A stretch of DNA of 33,353 bases. It comes from an uncultured Clostridia bacterium (GTDB lineage: Bacteria > Bacillota > Clostridia > Christensenellales > CAG-917). The stretch covers positions 1 through 33,353 of the forward strand of contig CANQZE010000003.1 of the NCBI GenBank assembly GCA_947628255.1, written 5' to 3'. Below the pieces are notes generated by a model, which saw only the letters and a program-made list of their open reading frames with translations, made no database searches and was not told the origin of the DNA. Positions 8,814 to 15,865 of the stretch are shown here, piece by piece; position 1 is the first letter of the stretch, and every line of letters begins with the position of its first letter. The position numbers and the translations under genes are program-made.

Positions 8814-11561
8814 TTACGCCCTTTTGTTTTTGATACGCAACTTATCCTTGAGCGTATCGAAGAAATTTTTGACATCTATCTTGCCCTTGTTGTTGAGGAC
8901 GATGAGCGCGATGACCGCCGCCCAAACCGCCGCGAAGATGAACACGGTCCACCACCAACTGCCGATCAGATAGATCATAGTCGACACAATGTACGACGTC
9001 GCCACCCAAAATACGATCGTCCATCTGAAGGAACTCTTGCTCGGGGATTCCGCTTTGGCGGTCGCGACGGCGGCGAAACAAGGTATCGTGAGCATATTGA
9101 AAGCGATGAATGAGATGAGTGCGGGAGCCGTGATGCCCGTCGCGGAGATCATCTGCACGACGCTGTCCACGCCTTCGAGAGCTTCGTCTGCGACGAACGC
9201 GCTCGAAATACAAGCCGCCAAAGTGCCGAATGTGGCGATGACGTTTTCCTTTGCGATGAGTCCCGTGATCGCCGCGACCACAAACACCCATCCCCACTGC
9301 GCGCTGAGCTGACTGCCGAAACCGAGCGGCGTAAACAGAGGTCTGATGATGCTGCCCAAGCCCGCAAGTATGCTGTCTCCCATCTCGGCGTCCTCGAGAT
9401 ATTGCCAATTCCAGCTGAAGTGACTTATGAACCAGATGAATATCGTGGAGAGCAATATGATTGTGAACGCTTTTTTGACAAAGTGTTTTGTCTTATCCCA
9501 CAGGTGGATCATCAGATTTTTGAATTGAGGCGCGTGATATGCGGGCAACTCCATTATGAAGGGCGGGACGTCGCCTTTCATCGTCGTGTTGCGCATAAGC
9601 AACACGCAGCATATAGCCGTCACAATGCCGAGCAAGTACATACCGTATGTGATGAGGTCTGCGTTTGCGATCCCGAATTGCCGCACAAGCCCGCCCGCGA
9701 TAGCCGTGAGTATGGGCAACTTTGCGCCGCAACTGAAGAAGGGTATGACGCGTATCGTCGAGGTGCGCTCGTTTTGATCGGCGAGCGTACGCGTGTTGAT
9801 CATCGCGGGGACGGAACAGCCGAAGCCCATTATCATAGGCATAAACGCCCTGCCGCTAAGCCCGAAGCGACGGAATATTCTGTCCAGAATAAACGCCACG
9901 CGCGCCATATAGCCGCTGTCCTCGAGAATGGAGAAAAACAGGAAGAGCAAAAGAATCTGAGGCAGGAAGCTGAGTACCGCGAACAGGCCGCCGAAAATGC
10001 CGTCCACTATGAGGCCGCTCACCCACGGCGCCGCAGTTTTCAGCCCCTCGGCGATGCTCACGCTGATGAGATCGGTGAGTACGGTGAGCGAACTTTGAAG
10101 TATCACACCGGGCGAATACACTCCCTCCTCATATCCGAAGAAGGTATGCACGGTTATTTCTGAGAGATATTCGTCTATGCCGCTGACAAACTCGACGTCC
10201 GAAAACTCGCCGTTCTCGTCAGTAACGATGTTGACTTCATAGCCGTCAAGGTTAAAGAAGCGCTCATATTTGTTTCCATTCTCGTCGTACAGCTCAAGCA
10301 AATTGCCTTCGCCGTCCACAAGCGACATCAGCGCGGTTCCGTCCTTGTCATAGAATGTCTTTATCGGTTTATCCCCGTTTTTTGTGGCGTAGGCGTACGG
10401 CACTGTCTCAAGCCCTTCGAGCTTGCCGTCCTCGCCGATGACAAGTTCCGCCTCGTTGCCGTCCTCATCATAAAAGACGTCGTAGGGCTTGCCGTCCTTG
10501 TCGAACAGAGCGACTTGCTCGCCGTTTTCGTCGAGCAGGCTGTCAAGCAAAGTCCCGTCCGCGTCGAAATATTGCGTTATCGCTTCGCCGCGAGAGTCGT
10601 ATGCATAGGCGGTTTTGTCAAAAACTCCGCCCGCGCCAAGCCACAGCATATCCTCCGAGAATGTCAGATGGAAGATCAAAAACAGCACGACGATGAAGAT
10701 GGGAATGCCCCAGACCTTGTGCGTGAGGACCTTGTCCACCTTGTCGGAGACGGACAATTTTTGTCCTTCGCCTTCGGTATGTTTTTTGCGCTCGAGCGCG
10801 CCTGAATAGTTTTCGGAAATATATTTGTATCTGCTGTCGGCGACTATCGCCTCGAAATCACTGCCGAAAGTGTCGTCGTTGAAAGTGTGTTTGAATTCCT
10901 CAACCATCTTGGCGCTGTCGGGATGCATAGCGACTTCGATCTCGTCAAGCTCCACAAGTTTAATGGCGTGGAAGAGAGAATTTTCGACCTTCTGCCCCTC
11001 GAGAGCGATCTGACAGTCGCGGATCAGGTGCATAAGTTTTGTGCCGCTCAGCACAGTCGCGCCTTTTCTTGGATGTTTGCTCACCTCGTAGGCGCGTTGC
11101 ATAAGCTCGTCCAGTCCCTTTTCCTTGAGGGCAGAGATCGCCACGACGGGCAAACCTATTTTTGCCTCGAGCCGCGCGGGATCGATCTTGTCGCCGTTTT
11201 TTTCTACCGCGTCCATCATATTGAGCGCGATGACCATAGGCACGTCGATCTCCATAATCTGCGTAGTGAGATAGAGGTTGCGCTCGAGGTTGGTCGCGTC
11301 CACGATGTTGACGATGCAGTCGGGCTTCTCGTCAAGGATGAAATTCCTTGAAATGACCTCTTCAGGCGTGTACGGAGAGAGGGAGTAAATGCCGGGAAGA
11401 TCGACGATGGAAATTGGTTCCGCACACTTTTTGTAGACGCCGTCCTTCTTGTCGACGGTGACGCCGGGCCAGTTGCCGACGTGAGCGGTCGATCCCGTCA
11501 GCGAGTTAAAAAGAGTTGTTTTGCCGCAGTTTGGGTTGCCCGCAAGCGCAAACTTGATCAT
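8814..11561 (-). CDS. feoB: Ferrous iron transporter FeoB with large repeat-rich insert
   Basis: 'GNPNCGKTTLFNSLTGS', 'GNWPGVTVDKKDG', 'DLPGIYSLSPYTPEE', 'LEDSGYMARVAFILDR', 'GFGCSVPAMINTRT'. Confidence 0.95.
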   Translation of the reverse strand: MIKFALAGNPNCGKTTLFNSLTGSTAHVGNWPGVTVDKKDGVYKKCAEPISIVDLPGIYSLSPYTPEEVISRNFILDEKPDCIVNIVDATNLERNLYLTTQIMEIDVPMVIALNMMDAVEKNGDKIDPARLEAKIGLPVVAISALKEKGLDELMQRAYEVSKHPRKGATVLSGTKLMHLIRDCQIALEGQKVENSLFHAIKLVELDEIEVAMHPDSAKMVEEFKHTFNDDTFGSDFEAIVADSRYKYISENYSGALERKKHTEGEGQKLSVSDKVDKVLTHKVWGIPIFIVVLFLIFHLTFSEDMLWLGAGGVFDKTAYAYDSRGEAITQYFDADGTLLDSLLDENGEQVALFDKDGKPYDVFYDEDGNEAELVIGEDGKLEGLETVPYAYATKNGDKPIKTFYDKDGTALMSLVDGEGNLLELYDENGNKYERFFNLDGYEVNIVTDENGEFSDVEFVSGIDEYLSEITVHTFFGYEEGVYSPGVILQSSLTVLTDLISVSIAEGLKTAAPWVSGLIVDGIFGGLFAVLSFLPQILLLFLFFSILEDSGYMARVAFILDRIFRRFGLSGRAFMPMIMGFGCSVPAMINTRTLADQNERTSTIRVIPFFSCGAKLPILTAIAGGLVRQFGIANADLITYGMYLLGIVTAICCVLLMRNTTMKGDVPPFIMELPAYHAPQFKNLMIHLWDKTKHFVKKAFTIILLSTIFIWFISHFSWNWQYLEDAEMGDSILAGLGSIIRPLFTPLGFGSQLSAQWGWVFVVAAITGLIAKENVIATFGTLAACISSAFVADEALEGVDSVVQMISATGITAPALISFIAFNMLTIPCFAAVATAKAESPSKSSFRWTIVFWVATSYIVSTMIYLIGSWWWTVFIFAAVWAAVIALIVLNNKGKIDVKNFFDTLKDKLRIKNKRA

Positions 11562-11920
11562 TTTTTCACCTCCGCGGCGTCGGGAGACTCGCCTGCCTCG
11601 TTCATTTCGCTTTTTGGCGCCCTTGTCTCAAGCAAAACTTGGGCCGCCTCGCTCTTTCTCAAAGTCAGCTCATAATCGCGGATCGTCACCTCGAGGGGAT
11701 CGCCGAGCGGAGCTTTCTTTCTGAGATACACTTCCGCGCCGGGGGTCACGCCCATATCGAACAAGCGGCGCCTTATCTTGCCGTCGCCACCTATGCTCTT
11801 GATGACGCCCGATTGCCCGATGGAAAATTTGTCGAGATACATCGTCGTCTCGACAAGGTCTTCCTCGCGAGGAGCGACTTCGGACGTGGGTTTCGCCTTC
11901 TTTTTGAACAATTTCAGCAT
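11558..11920 (-). CDS. feoA: FeoA-domain protein with N- and C-terminal extensions
   Basis: 'GQSGVIKSIGGDGKIRRRLFDMGVTPGAEVYLRKKAPLGDPLEVTIRDYELTLRKSEA'. Confidence 0.88.
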   Translation of the reverse strand: MLKLFKKKAKPTSEVAPREEDLVETTMYLDKFSIGQSGVIKSIGGDGKIRRRLFDMGVTPGAEVYLRKKAPLGDPLEVTIRDYELTLRKSEAAQVLLETRAPKSEMNEAGESPDAAEVKK

Positions 11921-11931
11921 TGTTGACTCCT

Positions 11932-12144
11932 TTATGCCACAAGTATTTTTGTCGCGATGTTTTTGTCCAGAGCGAGCCTTCCGTCCTTCACCATACAGAT
12001 GGTGCTTCCCCCGCTCTGAGAAATGATGCTGATCGTCGAGGATATCGTGATCCCCAGATTTTCGAGATGTTTTTTGGTTTTTTCGTCCGTCAAGATCCTG
12101 ACGATCCTCAGCTCTCTCCCAATCGGCGCGACAACAAGCGGCAT
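11932..12144 (-). CDS. Small FeoA-domain protein
   Basis: 'HLENLGITISSTISIISQSGGSTICMVKDGRLALDKNIATKILV'; ATG at 12144 after gaggagag. Confidence 0.8.
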   Translation of the reverse strand: MPLVVAPIGRELRIVRILTDEKTKKHLENLGITISSTISIISQSGGSTICMVKDGRLALDKNIATKILVA

Positions 12145-12182
12145 AAATCTCTCCTCATTCCATATCATCCTATGCGGGAAAT

Positions 12183-12275
12183 ATGAAATTTATTTCACGT
12201 TTTAGCGATATGATAATAGCACTCCGCGCGCGACAAGTCAATCGATTTGAGCAAAAAATACGAAATTTTTTTCAC
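12183..12275 (-). promoter_or_regulatory. feo operon promoter with two flanking operator-like palindromes
   Basis: Minus strand TTGACT-17-TATTAT (12213-12241); ATGAAATTTATTTCAC at 12183-12198 and ACGAAATTTTTTTCAC at 12260-12275. Confidence 0.6.
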
Positions 12276-12290
12276 ATTTTCATTTTCGGC

Positions 12291-12319
12291 TTGCAAAGAT
12301 ATGGAAAATATTGTATAAT
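12291..12319 (+). promoter_or_regulatory. Promoter of TetR-family gene
   Basis: TTGCAA-17 bp-TATAAT. Confidence 0.55.
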
Positions 12320-12420
12320 ACATTATATAATACTGATAAATAGGCTACGCGAGGCGGATCTCGCCCGCGTCCCTGATCGGAGCCGTCCGCTCCTTGTCGC
12401 GACGGCTTTTCGGAGGAAAA

Positions 12421-13020
12421 ATGGCAAAAGATATCAGAGAGCCTCGTCAGGAGCGCTCCATCGAGAAAAAAAACAAGATCGTACGCGCGGGCTACGAGCT
12501 TTTCAGCGAGGTGGGCTATTATGCGACAAACACCGCGCAGATTGCAAAGCGCGCGGGCGTGTCGACGGGCATAGTGTACGGCTATTTCAAGGATAAACGC
12601 GACATCCTGCTCGACGTGCTTAAGATCTATGTGGACTCGGCGTTCTCTCCCGTGCTTGAGCTTATGGACAGCCTCATATTCCCCGTCGATCTTCATTCCC
12701 TCGCTTGCGAAGTGCTGACAAAAGCGACCGAGATACATCAAAAAAACGCCAACATCCACGAAGCGTTGCACAGTATGTCCCATTCCGACGAGGAAGTCAA
12801 CGCGCGCTTCATAGGGCTTGAGGACGACATCACGCTGAAGATCGCGGGCAAGCTCGCAAGCCTGGGCATTGACGCGCCCAACCTCAACGAGCGCGTGCAT
12901 TTTGCGATGGACATCGTGCAATCCTTCTCGCACGAATACGTTTTCGACCACCATCCCTACATAGATTACAGCGCGATGCGCAACATAGTCGAAAACACGC
13001 TTGTCTCGCTGTTCATCTGA
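12421..13020 (+). CDS. TetR/AcrR-family transcriptional regulator
   Basis: N-terminal HTH 'KNKIVRAGYELFSEVGYYATNTAQIAKRAGVSTGIVYGYFKDKRDIL'; ATG at 12421 with cggaggaaaa. Confidence 0.9.
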   Translation: MAKDIREPRQERSIEKKNKIVRAGYELFSEVGYYATNTAQIAKRAGVSTGIVYGYFKDKRDILLDVLKIYVDSAFSPVLELMDSLIFPVDLHSLACEVLTKATEIHQKNANIHEALHSMSHSDEEVNARFIGLEDDITLKIAGKLASLGIDAPNLNERVHFAMDIVQSFSHEYVFDHHPYIDYSAMRNIVENTLVSLFI

Positions 13021-13095
13021 CAAAATTCGACAAAAAAGGACTTTATATCGCAATATCGCCATCATAAACATCGGATATTGCAAAAATAACAGGCA

Positions 13096-13764
13096 ATGTT
13101 CACACAGCGCACACTCGATTTTCTATATTTCAATCACAAGCAAAACTCCCCCGATTGGTACAAGAATCACAAGGCGGACTACGAGGAGTTTTTGGTCAAG
13201 CCGTTCAAGGAGCTTGTCGTCGATCTCACGCCGACGCTCAAAGCCATAGACCGCGAGATCATCTGCGAACCAAAGGTGGACGGGAGCATTTCTCGCATAT
13301 ATCGCGATATGCGCTACGCCACGTACGGATACAGATATCGCGATCACTGCTGGGCGATATTCGCGCGCGACAAGAAGATGTACGAGGGCTTGCCCGGCTT
13401 CTACTTTGAGGTGTCGCCCTACAAATTTTCCTTCGGGTGCGGCTATTATCAAGCCTCGCCGTCCGCAATGAAAAGTTTTCGCCGCCTCATAACGCAAAAT
13501 TCCGCGGAGTATATCGCCGCCCGCGACGCGCTCAAAAAGTCGACCGTGTTCGAGGTGTACGGCGACTTCCTCAAAACGTCCAAATACGACGCCTATCCGC
13601 CCGAGGCGCAAAACCTGCTATGCCGCTCCAACATAGGCGTAAGCGCTGACAGCACGGACTATGATCTGCTGATGAGTCCCGCGCTTCCCGGATATATCGC
13701 GGAGCAATTCGCTTCCATCGCCCCATTCTACCATCTTCTCCTCTCCGCCGAACTCACAAAATAA
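13096..13764 (+). CDS. DUF2461-family protein
   Basis: 'NSPDWYKNHKADYEEFLVKPFKELV' and 'ISRIYRDMRYA' are typical of DUF2461/TIGR02453. Confidence 0.8.
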   Translation: MFTQRTLDFLYFNHKQNSPDWYKNHKADYEEFLVKPFKELVVDLTPTLKAIDREIICEPKVDGSISRIYRDMRYATYGYRYRDHCWAIFARDKKMYEGLPGFYFEVSPYKFSFGCGYYQASPSAMKSFRRLITQNSAEYIAARDALKKSTVFEVYGDFLKTSKYDAYPPEAQNLLCRSNIGVSADSTDYDLLMSPALPGYIAEQFASIAPFYHLLLSAELTK

Positions 13765-13780
13765 CACGTCTGAGGATGTT

Positions 13781-14698
13781 ATGAAAATAAACATAACTCA
13801 AATCTCAAACATTATTAAAGACATTTACGGCAAATCGCCAAACTCCGTCAAATATCTCGGCGGAGGGTCTTTCGGGCGCGCGTTCAAAGTGAACGTAGAC
13901 GGCAAAACGCTTGTCGTCAAAGCGTTTTTGATCGACGGGTTGTGCGAAAAGGAAGCGCAGGAACTTGGCGTTTTGCGCAAGTATTGCCCCGTCAAGATCC
14001 CCGAAGTGTATTTTGTGCGGCTCAAAAAGGACGGCGCGCCGATAGAATGTTTCGGGATGGAACTCATCGAAGGGCGCGATTCTTTCACGAACTTCGCGCT
14101 GCTTTTCAAGCCGCGGAGGCAAAAACAGCGCTTTGCGGACGCCGTTTGCGACGCGCTCATAGAGCTACACAGCCACACCTCGCCCAAGTTCGGCGACATA
14201 TCGGACCCGCAATACGATTCGTGGCGAGACTTCTATTTCCCCTACGCGCAAAAAATTATGCAAGGCGCAGAAAAGCTGTATGCGGAGCGCCGCCTCAAAA
14301 AATACATCTACGATACGGCAAAAGCGCTGTGGACAAATTATGACCTCAGCTTCTGTGACGAAGTGAAAGAGGCGTGCCTCATCCACGGCGACGCCAACGT
14401 GATGAACATAATGACAAAAAAGCCGTTTGAACTTGTCGGATTCATCGATCCGCTGGACTCGATGTACGCGGACAGAGAGTACGAGCTTTTTCAGCTCCGC
14501 AACTTGACGGGCAACGCGTTCAGGCTGTACGAAACGTACAAGGCAAAATATCCCGTCTCTCCAAAATGCGACGTCAAGTGCGCGTTTTACGGCCTTTTCC
14601 ACGAGATAAATTGCTACCTTCGCAACGGCACCTACACGGGTTTCATAATGCGCGCCGCCGTAAAGCGCACAAAAGCGCAACTCAAAACATTGAAATGA
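13781..14698 (+). CDS. Aminoglycoside/choline phosphotransferase-like kinase
   Basis: 'LGGGSFGRAFKV', 'CLIHGDANVMNIM', 'LVGFIDPLDSMYADREYEL': APH-fold catalytic and metal motifs. Confidence 0.8.
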   Translation: MKINITQISNIIKDIYGKSPNSVKYLGGGSFGRAFKVNVDGKTLVVKAFLIDGLCEKEAQELGVLRKYCPVKIPEVYFVRLKKDGAPIECFGMELIEGRDSFTNFALLFKPRRQKQRFADAVCDALIELHSHTSPKFGDISDPQYDSWRDFYFPYAQKIMQGAEKLYAERRLKKYIYDTAKALWTNYDLSFCDEVKEACLIHGDANVMNIMTKKPFELVGFIDPLDSMYADREYELFQLRNLTGNAFRLYETYKAKYPVSPKCDVKCAFYGLFHEINCYLRNGTYTGFIMRAAVKRTKAQLKTLK

Positions 14699-14732
14699 TT
14701 TTGCTCTCAAAAGAGTCGACGCTCAAGACTTT

Positions 14733-14845
14733 TGAAAAGAAAAACATATCTACCTGTCGCCGCCCAAAACAGCGCGTGAAGATAATCAAATCGGAAAATA
14801 TTGTCCAACAACATCAAACGTCCGCCCAAATCGAGCGGACGTTTT
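14733..14845. repeat. Noncoding direct repeat, copy 1, ending in GTCCGCCC hairpin
   Basis: ctacctgtcgccgcccaaaacagcgcgtg...aaacgtccgcccaaatcgagcggacgtttt; compare 15733-15862. Confidence 0.6.
14816..14845. terminator. Intrinsic terminator hairpin between convergent genes
   Basis: aaacgtccgc-ccaaatcga-gcggacgtttt. Confidence 0.65.
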
Positions 14846-14856
14846 CGGGACCTAGA

Positions 14857-15237
14857 TCATTTTATGGTGTTTGAGTTCTGGTTGTACGCTTTTGCGACGC
14901 ATTTCCATTCGCCGTTCAGTTTCAAAAGGAGAAGGTAGTCGGTAAAGTCAATACTTCCGCCCCACCCTTCTTCCAGCACGCGCACAACGGCGAGCGTCTC
15001 TTCTACGGTTATGACGTCCACTCTCGCCTTGAAATTCTCGTCTGCGCCGACGGTATCAACGTTTTTGTAGAACTGCTCTATCGAACCGTGTTCAAGTTCG
15101 CCGTTGAGGATCCCGAACAAAACCGCTTCGTCTGTGAAAAGTTCCTTTGCGTACTTGCTGTTGCCCTCGGCTACGCTCTTGACGAAATTCATCGCCGCTT
15201 TTTCCACGTCTTGATAATCTTTCAATGTCGCTCTCAT
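14857..15237 (-). CDS. NTF2-like / SnoaL- or lumazine-binding-like small protein
   Basis: 'DVEKAAMNFVKSVAEGNSKYAKELFTDEAVLFG' and 'WKCVAKAYNQN'; aaggaggctc RBS. Confidence 0.7.
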   Translation of the reverse strand: MRATLKDYQDVEKAAMNFVKSVAEGNSKYAKELFTDEAVLFGILNGELEHGSIEQFYKNVDTVGADENFKARVDVITVEETLAVVRVLEEGWGGSIDFTDYLLLLKLNGEWKCVAKAYNQNSNTIK

Positions 15238-15293
15238 AAATGAGCCTCCTTAAAAATTTATTGACAAACAGATGTTAGCATTATATGATAAAT

Positions 15294-15327
15294 ATGTAAA
15301 GTACGCACATTTATGTATGGTACTTAC
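15294..15327. promoter_or_regulatory. Candidate HxlR operator in divergent intergenic region
   Basis: Inverted gtaaAGTAC(15)GTACTTac and overlapping direct repeats ATGTAaaGTAC / ATGTAtgGTAC at a 19 bp period. Confidence 0.5.
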
Positions 15328-15352
15328 TTTTTAGAAAGCATTGGAGAGAAAT

Positions 15353-15682
15353 ATGGAAAGGTGCATTTCAAACGAAAATCTTGCGGACACGGGGTTTTCT
15401 TACACATTATCCCTCATCAACGGGAAATACAAGATGACAATTCTCTACACGCTTATGGAGTTTTCCGTGGTGCGTTTCAATGAATTACAGCGTTATATCA
15501 AGGGTATCTCTTACAAGACATTGAGCGTAATGCTGAAAGAACTCGAAGCGGACAAATTGGTCGTACGTAAAGAATATCCTCAGATCCCGCCGAAAGTGGA
15601 ATACAGCCTCTCCGAGCGCGGAAAGTCGCTAATGCCCATTCTCGATATGATGTGCGAATGGGGCGATAAAAACAGATTATGA
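15353..15682 (+). CDS. HxlR-family winged-helix transcriptional regulator
   Basis: 'SLINGKYKMTILYTLMEFSVVRFNELQRYIKGISYKTLSVMLKELEADKLVVRKEYPQIPPKVEYSLSERGKSL'; ATG at 15353 after ggagag. Confidence 0.9.
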   Translation: MERCISNENLADTGFSYTLSLINGKYKMTILYTLMEFSVVRFNELQRYIKGISYKTLSVMLKELEADKLVVRKEYPQIPPKVEYSLSERGKSLMPILDMMCEWGDKNRL

Positions 15683-15732
15683 AAACAGCAGTTGAAATTG
15701 CTCCCCATCGTCTTTTCATAATGCGTTACACG

Positions 15733-15862
15733 CGAAGGAAAACTCATCGCCCTACCGCCGCACAAAACAACGCATGCAAAATGAGCAAACCGTAACAATA
15801 TGACCAAATCGTAATTCTTTTCTCTGCGACATAAAACGTCCGCCCAAATCGGGCGGACTATT
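15733..15862. repeat. Noncoding direct repeat, copy 2
   Basis: ctaccgccgcacaaaacaacgcatg...aaaacgtccgcccaaatcgggcggactatttt; counterpart of 14733-14845. Confidence 0.6.
15838..15858. terminator. Intrinsic terminator hairpin
   Basis: gtccgccc-aaatc-gggcggac, between convergent hxlR and MBL genes. Confidence 0.65.
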
Positions 15863-15865
15863 TTA

